Assembly (NCBI GenBank): GCA_014825775.1
Contig: MVAQ01000092.1
Location: 1-64,000 of the forward strand
Source of the DNA: Krasilnikovozyma curviuscula
Taxonomy: Eukaryota; Basidiomycota; Tremellomycetes; Cystofilobasidiales; Mrakiaceae
DNA: 64,000 bases
Direction: 5' to 3'
Shown here: positions 23,617 to 36,132 of the stretch, in pieces
How the letters are laid out: each line of letters begins with the position of its first letter
How positions within the stretch are numbered: position 1 is the first letter of the stretch
Translations under genes and position numbers: made by a program
The notes under the pieces: model-generated
Told to the model about the DNA's origin: nothing
Databases searched by the model: none
Seen by the model: the letters and a program-made list of their open reading frames with translations, nothing else

Positions 23617-25903
23617 ATGGAGGTAGAACCAGTAAACAAGTCCAAAGACAACATTGAGGTAGATGTTACTGGTGTTTCTGTTGTGGAGTATGAAGAACCA
23701 ACGTCGGAGTGGATGAAGTTTTACCGATCCTCCTTGTTCCAAATGTTTGTTTTGGGTCAGTAGACACATTCACACACCTCGTTTCTCCCTGACCCTGTTT
23801 CTTTTGCCGAATTATAAGCTGACGAGATGATGTTTTGATTTATACAATAGGTGCTCTCTCTTTTTGTGGCCCATCAATGCAAGATGGTAAGGAATTTTAT
23901 CGCTTGAAACGACATTGTACCTGTGACGCGCTGGCAGCGGCTGACGCACCACCTCCATTGCATCTGTTTTGCGCTTGGTTTGTATTCCAGCTATCACTGG
24001 TAAGTAAGATCTACTACCTCAGTAGCAACGAGTCAACAACCACTCATCGCGCAATCACGGCGTTTTCATTTACGTACTGATATTGTGTTGTCCTGTCCAA
24101 TTTAGGTCTAGGAGGAGGCGGACTCGCAGAGCCCTTGTTAGTATTTCTTGCTCTTTTTCCTTTTTATTTGAGTGAAACAAGTTAACTAACCCCGTATTTT
24201 CTGTTAACACAGCGTCGCCGTAAGTTTGCCTTTGCGCTTGATGACAATCTGCCACCAAACCTTTCTAATTTCATCACCTTCACACAGAATCTGGTCACAT
24301 CCATTAACTATGCCTTGTCAGCTTGCATTACTCTCTGTGGTGGTCCGATCCTTAACAAGATTGGTATCAGAAATGGTTGTATTATCGGTGCCTCATGTTT
24401 TGGTGTGTAGTCAAATCTCCGATGTTGAAACAGAATGGAACTCACCTCCCAACCCACAATAGCCATAACTGGTAGCGCATACTACGTCAACTCTAAGTAT
24501 GGAATCCAGTGGTATCTCCTGCTATCAGGAGTGACTTCTGGAATCACGCTTGGAATGCTGTATGTCTCGGAGAGTACTGCTATGCTCTCCTACCCTCACG
24601 CCAACCAACGAGGAAGATACCTTGGAATATGGATTGGAGCTCGTTCCCTTGGTTCTCTTGTAGGAGGATCTGTCTCGCTCGGCAAGAACTTTAAGTCCAG
24701 CGGAGGCGGAGGGGTCTCAACTTCTACCTACCTCATCTTCATCGTATTTGAGGTCATCGGTTTCCCAACAGCATTCCTGTGAGTTCTTTTTCTGACAGTG
24801 AATGCCATGTTTGACAACTCGTTACTCATCACTCCTATTTCAAACGCCACCAAGGCTATCACCTTCAAGCAAAGTCCGACGAAGCGATGGAACCCCTGTC
24901 AACTATCAACCAGGTGATTCTTGGGCTGAGGAGTTCAAGGGTCTCTGGAAGCAACTCAAACTGAGCCGAACAATCATCCTCATCATCCCATCTGTTTACA
25001 GTTTCTTCTATGGAGTGAGTTGTTTCCTGAGAAATCTTTCGATAGTTGTCAATAGCTCATCTTAATCTTTCCTTCATATCTCAGGGTGTCTTCAACACTT
25101 ATTTAGCTCTCCACTTCTCTGTCCGAGCTAGAGCTCTCTCAAGTTTCCTCACTCCAACTTGTACCATCATTGGATGTTTCGTATACGGTCACTTCATCCT
25201 CGACAATAAAAGATGGGGACAAAAGAAGAGAGCTTGGATCGGATTCTTTGCTTACTTCATTCCCCAGGTCGCTGCCTTTGTTTGTGAGTTGTTTGAAACA
25301 AGTGATGTCGCTTCAAACAGACTTTTGATCGTTTCTCTACACCGCAGGGATCACTATCGAATACAAGAAGCTGTATGCAAAGCCTTCCAGCTTCAGATTG
25401 GATTGGACTACCGCTGGCTGGGCAGAGGTGAGCTAATTGCTGAGTCTACCGCTGTATCTCGACTACCACTCTAACAAAACTTCCAAAAAGGCGTATCTCC
25501 CTTATCTATTGATGCAGGTTACAGGGTACTTCTGTCAAATGTATCTCTACTATCTGATTTCGTGTTATTCATCCGAGGTCAAGACGAACGCTCGTGCCGG
25601 TGGTCTCTTCAGGTGCTTTGAAACCATCGGTCAATCCGTCTCTTACGGTATCAACTCGAACGTCGGTGACAAGCATATCCCACTGTACATCGACCTTGTT
25701 TTGTGTGCTCTTGCCATCGTGAGTCGAGAGTGATTTCTTCTTATTCAGTAGTGTTATGACTGACGGTTTCTCTCTATTGTCTACAGATCCCTCAAATCTG
25801 GATTATTAGAACTGTTCCAGAATTCTCTGAGGTTACTGATGGCCTTAAAGATGACCAAGATGCGCCTGCCGATGCTGAGAAGGCTGTGATGGCGGCTCTT
25901 TGA
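23617..25903 (+). CDS. UNC93-like major facilitator membrane protein
   Basis: A polytopic membrane protein of the UNC93-like (DUF895) branch of the MFS, common in basidiomycetes and of uncertain function. The start gives MEVEPVNKSKDNIEVDV and a short soluble tail, then WMKFYRSSLFQMFVLGALSFCGP at the first membrane segment and DAITGLGGGGLAEPF, which is typical of the family. Later exons contain GGPILNKIGIRNGC, TLGMLYVSESTAMLSYP with HANQRGRYLGIW, SVRARALSSFLTP, DWTTAGWAEAYLPYLLMQ and NARAGGLFRCFETIGQSVSY. The C-tail is acidic and ends AEKAVMAAL at 25903. About ten introns. It is the first of three plus-strand genes in tandem. The fold is confident, the transported molecule (if any) unknown. 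Confidence 0.88.
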
Positions 25904-26432
25904 ACTAAACTGGTTATCAGTCCAGCGAGATGATGTTCAGATTCTGCTTAGATTTGATAAGCTCGATGGTGATTATTAGATTGTATAAGAAGTTATTCTC
26001 TCGATTGTTAGTTTGTAGACTCGATATTTGTCAACGAGATATTTTCCCTTCGATAGGACTACGAAGATCTCAGCAACTTTTCATATTTGCAAGTAAATCA
26101 GCTCCAAGAACGAAAGGCTTTATATCGGCACCTTTAAAATCAATCTCTCGCCGTGGGCTTTGACCTAACTAGTGTGGCACCTTAACACTCAACAGTGTAT
26201 TTGCACTGAACAGCCCATCCCTTCAAAGTAATATAGAACTCAGTAGCTCGATATCGTGAGTCTGCTGGTACTCTTTCTCGTCTCACCGGTTTCCAATCTG
26301 ACCAACGAATTGACTTGATCTTCTCGCAGCCCCCAGGCATAGTTGGCCATCCTTTCAGGTAGATACGAGGACACTAGTGCACTAGAATAGAATTTTTGGA
26401 CCTCTGTTTAGTGAGAGGTGGTTTTGCTTAAC
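25904..26432. other. Intergenic between UNC93-like gene and ELMO gene
   Basis: No recognisable coding potential. Holds the 3' UTR of the upstream gene and the promoter of the ELMO gene. Confidence 0.45.
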
Positions 26433-29400
26433 ATGGCTAGCTCTTCAATGGACAGAGAAGCTTCAGCTGCGTCGAATGCCTCTTCCGGTGGACAACAGAG
26501 CCAGATTCAACCTACCAATTCAATCACCTTCGAGGATCTGACGATCAGGGCTAGGATAGACGAGACTCTATCAGCTGCTGATGTCGTGCGACAACTTTGC
26601 ATGAGCTTGAAGGTGGAAGAGTCAAGCTTGATGTTTGCATTGGTGAGTTTCGCCCGCGTTCTGTTGACGCATCGAAGCTACCTGATTTAAGGTTTCTTTG
26701 CTGACGCTGGACTCTCTTACTATACAATATCAATAGAGGACTGTCAAAGATGATATCTTGGTAACTGACAAGACGCTGCCTACAATTATCGCTGAGAAGA
26801 CACCCCTCAAGTTCGTCTCTATTCTCTGCCTGCGGTTGTCCCGAGCTGACCTCCCTTGCTTCTGTCACTGTCTTTGATTAGGCTGACTGGCAGTCCTGCA
26901 GATACAGCAACCAAAACGATTCTCACTCTCTCCTCACCATCGGCCACCCAAGCAGCAGTCAAGCTAGCTCTCCATTCCCTGCAACGCCACCTCTCCGAAT
27001 TGCCGTTCAAGGAAGAGTTCTGTAGGAAGGGTGGACCTAGAGCTCTCGCGAGTATGGTTGAACATACTGGTGTGAATGAGTTGAAGGCGAATAGCTTGGC
27101 TTACGCTTTGGAGGGAATCAGGTCGTTGACTGATGCCGAGTTGGACGAGGAGTTTAAAGAGACAGGATTTCTTGAACGAGTGGGTCGCGCTTCCTTATGT
27201 GAGGCCAAAAATGTTTGCTTACTTTGAACACATCTTTGCAGCTTGTCAATATCGTCGCGACAGCAACTCTTATCAACGTGATTCGACCAGCTTCAGCAAT
27301 TCTTTCGGCACTGCTCACCGCACCCAAATCGCAGCAGGCACCGACAGATGAACACCCACGAGGCAACTTGGCTGAAGATAGAGTATCCTTCAGAGTAGTA
27401 TTTGGTCCTCTGCGTGATATTGCCGACAAGATCTTCCCTGAAATCGTCGCGCGATTGACTTCGCCTGAGCCTAGTTTGGTCCTGTTAAGGTTAACCTGTC
27501 GTCTCACGCAACCTTGGCTTTTCAAAATTAACTCACTGAATCTCTCTCTTTCTCTCTTTTGCTTCTAGTTTACAACTTCTGAACGCGTTACTTCACGCAG
27601 CTTCGACGGGAACAGAGGTCTCGGTAGAGGAATCCACAATGATGTTTGAATGGTTGACGGACCAGCTGGATGCTGTTAGTGCGAAGAAGGCAGTGCTGGC
27701 ATTAGCTGAGGCTAAAGCTTCAGAAGGAGGTGAAATGTTGGAAGCTTTGAAACAGTATCAATGTAAGCATGGTCACAAGCCGGTTTAGTTGCATTTGTTC
27801 CTCATCTAATTCCTCTACTTTCTATAGACCTGGTACTTCGTGTTCTCTTCCATCGGTCAACAATCCCAGTCATGCCTATTCACCAAGAAAAATCAGTCGA
27901 CCTAGAAATACAAGAGAAGACATTCGAACACCTCTGGTCCATGACAAGTTTGCCGACTGATTACACATTCGAACAAAGATATGAGGTGCTGGCCATCAAC
28001 AGGGAAGAAGTTCAAGGTGGTTGGGGTAAAGCTGGGTTCTTGGGGTTGATGTGTTTGAGTTCGTATGCATTGGCGGATAAGGAGAGGTTTGAGAAGTTGT
28101 TCATTGATCAGATGGGGAAGAATATTGAGAAGAGATGTCCGATCGGCCAGGCGAGGTAAGCAACTACTTTCTTTCAAAATGGGATCTCGTCTCGCGTCTC
28201 AATACATCTCTGGCTAATGTGTGTTATATATCTAGTAACGATGTCGTTGAGAGATTGCTTGATCGTTGGGATGTCCCTTGGGACCACCCCGGTTTCCCAC
28301 CTCTCGACCCACTCCTTTTCCAGTTTGAAAGGCTGCATATTATCATCCTCAACTTCTTCCTCAGGTGAGTCTGCTGCCAGATTTTCACATCCCCTTTCAC
28401 TCCGATCCTGATGTCCTCCTTCACTTTTTTGCCAAGAATGTGGGCAGATTCACTCTCCACCATGCCCTCTGACTTCGCGCGTATCTCATCCCTCGTCAAC
28501 TACCACATCAACAAACTTCTAAACACGGTACCTCAAACTGAGTACCACGCAATACCTCAGCTAACTCGGATGTTTAACTCGGCGGAGTACAGGGATGTGA
28601 GGGAGGCTCAGATGAAGGAGCTTGAAGATGGGGATGTTCTCTGGTCAAAACCTGCCATCAAGGATCTCAAAACCAAAATCAACACAGAAGTCTGGGAATT
28701 CATCAAGGAGCAAAGGTTAAGTTGCTTGCTGTCAGTCTCTCTATTTGACTCCCTCCCCAACCTGGCTAATGCCTTAACAAATTATGCGTTTTACTCTAAA
28801 AGTGACGGTTCTTGGTTTCAAACCGGAACCCCAACAAAACCTTTTACCTACTCCCATAAACCGGATAAAAGGGGTCCTTCTGCATGGACATTCCTCAGGC
28901 TGGTATGTTTATCCTAGTCCTCGTCTGCTGTTTGCAGTCTGCTGACTTGTTCGAGTCTCTTCTCATTTAGATGCCTAATCGAAAAACTCTTGGGATCCTT
29001 GAAAGTCAGGGAAAGCCTACCTCTAAGCCCACCAGCGAGGAAATCACAGACACAAGTAAGTCCCTGGCGCTCTCCAAAAATGACATTTATCACACACCTT
29101 CTCATATCCTACTGTCCTTTTTCTCTAAAGTCGATGTTTACAACATCAACGAAATAGCACTTGTCACATCATATCCAGCAGCATCGACCTCAACCGTCCG
29201 TACCGCATCGAGCCTCTCGTTCTCATTATTGGCGGCGAAGGATACGACCTTGCTTGAGTAGGTGTGACTGCAGCTTCCCAGTGTTGCCAAACTGACTTTT
29301 GTTGTCTACTGTCTATCGCAGCGTGGTGTGCGTTTCGGACGACCAACACACAGAGTGGATGGATGGCTTCAATTTTTTGCTGTCAGACCCGGAGAACGTG

Positions 29401-29671
29401 AAGCCAGCATCCCAAGTCCAGGACAAGATGACAGAAGAAGCTACGCTATTGGTTCACCAACTGACTGATATCGGTCTGAAGCTGAAGATGTTGGACTTAT
29501 CGGGTGAAATGGTTGACGTTCCTGGCGAAATGATTTCAGGTGAATTTTGAATTCGTTCAATTTCTCAACTCTGTACATTTCATTGACAACTCTTTCAAAC
29601 TTCTTGCTACAGGACCACCACCGTCCAATGCTCACTTCTGGTTCGCCAACAACTATTTGGACGAGGAGTAA
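26433..29671 (+). CDS. ELMO/CED-12 domain protein
   Basis: Homologue of ELMO/CED-12, the partner that together with a DOCK/CED-5 protein forms an exchange factor for Rac-type GTPases and so controls actin and polarity. The start MASSSMDREASAASNAS is followed by a ubiquitin-like/RBD-type region (ITFEDLTIRARIDETLSAAD). An armadillo-like helical segment follows (LALHSLQRHLSELPFKEEFC, GGPRALASMVEHTG, IVATATLINVIRPASAILSA). The ELMO domain covers roughly the middle (LEIQEKTFEHLWSMTSLPTD, GWGKAGFLGLMCLSSYALAD, NDVVERLLDRWDVPW). A C-terminal PH-like region (TFLRLMPNRKTLGIL to VVCVSDDQHTEWMDGFNFLL) leads to a tail ending NAHFWFANNYLDEE. Eleven or so introns. No DOCK gene lies in this window. Family is firm; the exact pathway is inferred. 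Confidence 0.9.
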
Positions 29672-29826
29672 AATACGACGCGCTTACTGGCCCTACTTTC
29701 CAACTATACGAATTTATCTATAGCCCTAGTATGATACATATGAAACCAATATTGGAGATTGGTATCCTTCCAGTATTTTAGACGAGGCAAGCAAACTCTG
29801 AATGGAGAAAATCTAGCGGGATTACT

Positions 29827-29836
29827 TGACGCGTCA
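29827..29836. promoter_or_regulatory. MCB-like palindrome TGACGCGTCA upstream of CKS1
   Basis: A perfect 10-bp palindrome with an ACGCGT core, 43 bp before the CKS1 ATG. ACGCGT is the MluI cell-cycle box bound by MBF (Swi6/Mbp1 type) in ascomycete yeasts; basidiomycetes encode relatives. Placing it before a cell-cycle regulator makes the assignment attractive, but it is inference. Confidence 0.5.
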
Positions 29837-29879
29837 GTCTTCCATATAACGTCGACCCACCAGCTGAAACGCCTTGAAG

Positions 29880-30678
29880 ATGGAAGAGCCTAAAGACGCC
29901 AAACATACTGCCCTAGTCAATCAAATCTTCTACTCAGATAGGTAAGTTGATGTTATGCTGTCTATCTGCCTCTGTATGGTGTCTAAGTATCTTTTTTGTT
30001 CGTGGGCCTTGTCTCGCCAGGTATTCTGGTAAGCTCAATCATCCCTCTCCTTCCAGCATCATCCCAAAAGCTGACATTTCAATTACACACTAGACGATGA
30101 ATACGAGTATCGACATGTAATCCTACCTAAGCAGCTTCTCAAGCTGATACCGTCGAAGTGAGTTTAATCCTCAAGAGACCTCCAATTTTGTCCTCGCAAT
30201 TTGTAGGTGATACGAGCTTTCGTCTTGTGACCCATCTTTCTGGCAGTCTGTTTCAAGCCGAACCTCATGATACGAATGTCCTGAGGCTGCTGAGTGAGAA
30301 TGAATGGAGTGAGTCAAGCATGCCCATGAGTCGTGTATTGCAACTCTTCTCGCTAACCTGTTTACCGTCCAAACCCAGGGTCGATTGGCATCATGCAGAG
30401 TCTTGGCTGGGAGCACTATGAAGTCCATGGTGAGTGGAAATTAAGGATCCAGTGGCGATTTCGTTTCTCGATTATCTCCCAGCATGGTACTAACCTCTGT
30501 TCTTTCCTGAACCTCGCGTCATCCAGCACCTGAACCACAGTACGTGCAGATTCAGATCAGTTTTAATAGACAAGGAGTAGTTTCGGCTGACAGCTTGCAT
30601 GCTTCGTCTCGCAGCATCCTCCTCTTCAGACGCGAACGAGACTACCAGGAAAAGTACGGCCCAGGAGGAAAGAAGTAA
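29880..30678 (+). CDS. CKS1: Cyclin-dependent kinase regulatory subunit Cks1
   Basis: Small phospho-adaptor that binds CDK1 and docks primed substrates, needed for the G1/S and M transitions. Assembled from seven or so exons, some very short: MEEPKDAKHTALVNQIFYSD, R-YS, DDEYEYRHVILPKQLLKLI, then LSENEWR joined to SIGIMQSLGWEHYEVH, APEPH, and ILLFRRERDYQEKYG ending PGGKK. The anion-binding residues expected in the family are visible (Arg in EYRHV, Trp and His in GWEHYE, and the HxPEPHILLFRR hinge). The segment before LSENEW (LFQAEPHDTNVLRLL) differs from the usual and depends on the splice choice at about 30247. Length is near 105 residues, as expected. Tandem to the ELMO gene with a 208 bp gap. 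Confidence 0.93.
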
Positions 30679-31163
30679 AGCTTACCGACTTCTCAGACAC
30701 TATTCAAATGTTTTTCGTATATTGGGCTCGTATTATAGGACTCTTTCACAGCCTTTCCACCGCCATCAACCCATTACCTCTCTTGTTCTTATTTCTTTCC
30801 CCCACACCACACAACCCATCGCGTCCAACCATCTACTTTCGATTTTCATCTACCACATTCAACCCCTACCATTTTCACTCCTCTAGTTCATCCTAGTATA
30901 GGTTCTGATACCATTTTGTATACCAACGTTGTTTTAATTGTTTGTCCTCCTTCTCTTCCTCTTTATGAACACTTTCGGGAAAGAGTAGTGGATTAAAGAC
31001 CAATAGTCCCATGTATACCAAAAGACCAATAGATAAAAACGAAATAAGCCAAGGAGAGATGCTAGAAAAGGGAATATAAATAAAAATTGCGAGGGACAAG
31101 AATGCTAGAAGAACAACATATTAATGGAGAGGCAACGTTTGTAACAGACAAAGAGATCTAGGT
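30679..31163. other. Convergent 3' region between CKS1 and the P450 gene
   Basis: Pyrimidine-rich plus-strand sequence with no credible gene. It should contain the 3' UTRs of both convergent genes. Confidence 0.45.
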
Positions 31164-33684
31164 TTAACGCGTGTATGGAGTGACCATAAGCGGGAGGCTG
31201 GCTCCTTTATCTGAACTTCCTTTGATATGAGGTCGAATGATGAGGCTGAAGCGTGACAAACATCGACTGTAAGCAGCGCCTCTCATCTGAAACACAAAAT
31301 AAAAACAAGGGGAAGTTGGTACTGACAAGTATTTCCTCTTTTCAAAAGCAGGCTTGACGTCCAAATGCTTGAATACAAAACTCCTTATCAGCACGAAGAG
31401 CATTGCTTTCACTTCGGCAAGGGCGTATCGGTAGCCGATGCATCCTCTGGGCCCACCAACGAACGTCGTCATGTTTGACCAGACACCAGGTACTGCTTTG
31501 GCTGTTTCAGGGATACCGTTGATCCATCGTTCGGGTTTGAATTCTTTTGCATCTGGACCCCAGATCTCTTCCATTGTGTTGAGGTTGATGATGGCTGAGT
31601 TCGCATACAGGAGACGAACGGTTAGAACTGTAGGCGCGGCGAATAAAAGGGAGGGGATCAAGGGTTACTCACGAACAAAGATGGATGTTCCTTTCGCAAT
31701 TGGAATTTCAGTCAATGTCTTTCCGTTGCGAGTGTTGGTGACGGGGAATGCAAGTGGTAGGATATCGTCCTTTGTCGCTTCACGATGTGTGCTGGGGACT
31801 GGAGGGAATAATCTGAGGGTTTCACGGACGACCTGTAAAAATTTCAAGTAAATGAGTAAAAGGTCACCCCATAGCAGTTGAAAGAGGTACTCACAGAGTC
31901 AAGATACGGCAGTCCGATCAGGTCCTCCATGACGGGTGCGTCAGAGTCGATGGTAAACAGCTCCTCTCGCAGCTTGTCTTGAATTTCCGGGTAGTTACAC
32001 AGCGAGAACAGGGCCCATCCAACAGCAGTTGCAGATGTTTCCTGTCCAGCAACCATGAATGTGCTAATTTGACCAATGACTTCCTTGTCGGTGATCTTTT
32101 GGTGGAGAGGAATGTCAGTAGCCATGTTGGATCGAACTGAACGGAACGAAGAGGTTCGACATGAGCGATTTGTTGGACCGAAAAAATTGGGGAGGGAAAT
32201 GGGCCTACTCATGGTGCTCAACAAGTCCTTTCCAACGAGATCCTCTTTCTTTGCCGAGACTTCACCGTCCTTCTCGTCCTGCAGCGAAGCCAAGATTGCA
32301 CGCTTCTTGGATTGAACCAGTTCAGTTCCAATTCTGTCCATAGTCTCCATAGCGATAGCAGCTTTCAAAGCTGATTGTGTTGGCTGTGGAAAGAACACCA
32401 TGAGCTGGGAGATTCGCAAAGAGTTGGAGCGCAGTTCACTCACGAAGAACTTCTTGAGGATCGGGAAGAAGGACGACAGGACGACCATGAGGGACATTTC
32501 ACTACCAGCAACCCACATGTCGTGGAAAGCATCCGCCAGCTCATTATGATCCGAGTTGAGAGCGTTGAAGTTGTAGCCGAAGCCTGTAGGTGATGAGAAT
32601 TGGGACGACGGCGTGAGTTCAAGGCGCTGCGCAATTCCAGTCGCCATAAGCCAGAGTGTATGCTACGTACCAGTATTTCCGATGATGTCCAGAGTGCATT
32701 TATCCAACCATTTCAGCATCTCGATCTCTGTTGGCTTGTCGTCTCTGATCATCTCTAGCATTTTGTCGCGAAGCTATTCACGGACGGGTCGGGGCTTAGA
32801 CGGGAACTTAATGCAGCGGGTTGACCGAAAGGGGTGCACTCACCTGGTAGGAGTGCGAGAAGAAGGTTTCTGTCATCTCTCTGATGTTTCCTGCTGAGAA
32901 GGAGGACACCATGATCCTTCGGGCACGTTTGTGGTCTTCTCCTTCAGATGCAATGAGACCTGATCCATTCGAGGATCGACAGCGACACATCATCGACCAA
33001 GTCAGTATGACCAGTGACCAAAATTATGGAGATATTTGAAAAGGAAGCAAAACTAGCTTACCTTCACCAAGGATAGCCCTCAAGGTGACTCGCACTCGTT
33101 CTGGTTTGGGATACTCGTATCCATTGGCGAGAATGCTGAGCGAAGACAAAACGCCAGTCAGCTATGCCGCCGTAGCTGTGCTGCTCCTGGTCGATACTCA
33201 CTGTGCGATAGCCTTTGGGTCAGCAGTATAGAACCGTTGCATCTGTCACCCGGTAATCCAGTTAGTCACCGCGTAGGTCTCAGAGCGCCTTACGCAGAGC
33301 GAAAGAACGGAGACTCACCCCAATGAAAGCGGTATACCTCAGGGTAGGGCCAAACTCCTTGACAAATACTTCGTGTCCATCTCCAGGCTCCTTCTTGAAC
33401 AGCGTCCTACAGGTTTTTTTTTCCGTCGCAGCAGGCGGATCGTATCAAAAAAATGGAAGAGGGATCGACGGGCGAACATGGCAACGCGAGGTGAAGGACG
33501 ATACTGACTGCATGTTTCCCCAGAGCAGGGAGTCTCGTTCAGGGCCAGGGAGGTTGGCAAAGCTGCTGATCCGAGGAGCGATGTAGAACTGCCAGACAAA
33601 GAGGGACGACAGGCCAGAGACCCAGGTGAGGCAGAAACCTGAGAAGCTGAAGAGGTTGGGTAGCACGCCGGCTACGAGGGACAT
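31164..33684 (-). CDS. Cytochrome P450 monooxygenase
   Basis: A membrane-anchored, haem-thiolate monooxygenase. The start at 33684 gives MSLVAGVLPNLFSFSGF, an N-terminal hydrophobic anchor, then a proline-rich hinge near NLPGPERDSLLWGNM. The helix C region has ASEGEDHKRARRIMVSSFSA, helix I has FMVAGQETSATAVGWAL with the AGQET oxygen-activation motif, helix K has VVRETLRLFPPVPSTHRE with the ExxR pair, and the haem loop is FVGGPRGCIGYRYALAE with the ligand Cys. A PERW segment (FKPERWINGIPE) comes just before. About a dozen short introns; the C-terminus ends LPLMVTPYTR. Family number and substrate cannot be assigned from motifs alone. It lies between CKS1 and SSL1 with no other secondary-metabolism gene beside it, so a cluster role is not indicated. 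Confidence 0.9.
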
Positions 33685-34059
33685 GGCTGCTTCGTGACCT
33701 AATGAGTTGTTGTGTAAAGGAGTGTGGGGGGCTGCAGACAGAGCGGTTAGAGTGTTTGGCTGGTGATGTGGTGTGTGGTCGGGTGGGATCGAGGACTCGC
33801 AGCGGCCAGTGTTTTCCTTCTGCGTCGAAACTTGAAATGTCTCACGTCTAAAGTTCAGTTTTTTTTCCGTCAATTTACGCTCCAGACAAGGTTACTAAGC
33901 TACCGTATACCTGGTGTCGGCAAGGTCTTTCGTTCTCATCCAAAGCAAAAAATATACAGCATCGAGAAGAGGAGTACATCCCATGTTTTTGCCTGCCTGA
34001 CGCGTGCGTAGCGCGTCGATACCCCACCGAGAGCCTCCGAGGACCCCAACCGCACTGAA
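33685..34059. promoter_or_regulatory. P450 upstream region
   Basis: About 375 bp between the P450 start and the SSL1 stop, both on the minus strand. An ACGCGT hexamer and a nearby GCGCGTC lie around 34000-34017. No open frame with protein features. Confidence 0.4.
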
Positions 34060-36132
34060 CTAGCCACAACCAGGGCAGACATGCAACGACTCGTGAATGC
34101 TAAAGTGAACCAGAAGAAAGAGCGTTGGAGAAACTCGACGTGGTCGCAGAAGGCACGATAAGAAGCGGCACTTACAACGCATCGCAGTCCGAACAAAAGT
34201 GATTGGTGCATTTCGGACATCTGAAGGACTCGCAAGATGACACCGTCAGAAAAAGAGGAGTAAGAATCAATTGAATCAGCTCACCTATAACGTCCAGTGG
34301 GAGAGATGGTCTCTTCGACCTGAGTATGAGTAGCAGGGGCGATGGCTAGCAGAGGAGGGAATAAAATAGCACATCCATGACATGTTGGCACATACGGTGG
34401 TGATGGTGGATGTAGAGGATGACGACTAAGAACATACAAAGTAAATAGTCAGTGGTGAGGCAGATATGATGCAGGTGGTGGGGACGCGGACTCACACGAC
34501 GCCAAAAGCCTGGACAGGAAACAGATGGTGGTAACTCCTAGCTAAATGAGGGCTGCTGACAACCAATAGGCCACAAACATCACAATCTGTCGGCACATCG
34601 CAGATTTTGCTCCCACACCTCGGACAAAGGAACCCTTCGCTCTTAAGCTTTCCGTGGCAGGAACAGAGCGAGAGCGGGCCCGTCGTCGGCAATCGGGTTG
34701 GGAAGCCCATCATCATAAGGTCTGAGCTCTGCGCGGAGGATTTTGCCATTGTGGAGGATTTCTGGCCAGCTTGACCACTTACTTCGCTCTTCAGTGCCGG
34801 GGGCGGGATGCTCTCCCACATGATATCCTTCAAGTGACCTTCGCTCAGCGCGACGCCGAGTGTGCCGCCGGTCTTGGTTGCGAGGTCTTTGGCAAGCTTC
34901 GTTTCAGCAGCCAGGGAGACGACTGAGACGCGGATCTTACTGTTGATTAGCTGGTTGATGGTAGAGGAGATTGACCCTGGGTCGCAAGATGTGAGAGAGG
35001 CGAGGAGGAGGAGAACTTCTCGTGATGAGTGGGTTGGAAGATGACTACATTGACAATTTATTGAGATTACATCGGTGAGCAGATGATGAATCAGGGGCGC
35101 GAACTCACCTCATGCTGTTTTTCGCCATTTCCAGTCCATTCTGCAAACTCGGTTCGCCAGCTGGTTCGAGCGCTTTTTTATCGCCAAGGACTCGAAGGAT
35201 ATCTTGAGGGTTTCCTGTAAAGTGGAAAAAGAAAGAGAAAAATATAGGGTGATGGATCAACGAAGCGTCCCAACCAACAAAGGCAGAGCGCAACCTACCG
35301 CACATTTCCACCAATCGTTCAGCTAGGCCTGATCGGAGACCAATGATTCCGATCTGTGCATCAGATCAATCAAAAGAGGAAAGGTGGATTTAGTAAGGGG
35401 TCGGGAAGGATGGCGGCAGCGTTCAATGCGCAGATAGGTCAAGAAATTGACACACCTGTCCGAGGGGATTCTGATCGAACCATTCAACAACGAATTCCTT
35501 GAGATATTCCAGGGCAAGGTCAAACCTAGACCCCACCACACCGAGTCCATCGTCAGTGAACCTGCCCAGAAGCACCAGGCTCTGATTCAAAAATGATTCA
35601 AAAACTCACCTCGACGGCCTTAGGTCCCTTTCTAGCATGCTCTCACTCAAATCCAGAAGAACGACTACATGTCGAATGATGGTTCTTCTCAGCGGGACGG
35701 CTTCGCCAGCTCGCCTTCGTCGCGACGCCAGCAGTCCTTCGATAGAGTTGGTGATCATGCCGTGCTCATCTTCTTGAACCGTGTCCCATGTTCTTGTCAG
35801 CGAAGATTCCCATGAGGCGAGATTCTGCTACCAAATTTGAGGAAGATGTGTGAGCGGAGAAAGCTTGGGCCACCAACAGTGAGGAGGGAAGAGCAAGGAG
35901 AGCAAAGTGAACTCACATCCTTCTTCCCACCATCCTTCTCCTTCTCTTTCCCTTTTCCTTCATCCTTTCTTGTCTTTCGTCGTTTGTGTCGATTGACACC
36001 CGCTGACGCATCTGAGTCGTCGTCTACAGACATGTCATCGTCGTCTCTAGCTTTTGAATTGTCGTCCTCGAAGGAGTCCACGGCTGAGGAGATGAAGGAA
36101 GATTCAGAGTTGGAGGGGGATGAGGGTGACAT
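34060..36132 (-). CDS. SSL1: TFIIH core subunit Ssl1/p44
   Basis: p44-type subunit of the TFIIH core, which stimulates the Rad3/XPD helicase in transcription and nucleotide excision repair. The N-terminus is acidic and Ser-rich (MSPSSPSNSESSFISSAVD), then a basic KRRKTRKDEGKGK stretch. The von Willebrand-A domain starts with IIRHVVVLLDLSESMLERDL, a MIDAS-like block, followed by FDLALEYLKEFV, LGQIGIIGLRSGLAERL and SREVLLLLASLTSCDPGSI. A first zinc motif has CSCHGKLKSEGFLCPRCG and ICDVPTDCDVCGLLV. The C-terminal ring-like C4 region, split over three exons, gives PTCHGCAILFPP, YRCPKCTNHFCSDCDAF and HESLHVCPGCG with TAG at 34060-34062. First in-frame ATG is 36132; a GTAAGC donor upstream suggests a 5' UTR intron. 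Confidence 0.93.

Noticed and set aside
33990..34020. ACGCGT upstream of the P450 as a cell-cycle box
   Set aside because: Hexamer occurs several times in the window and the gene has no cell-cycle link; too weak alone.
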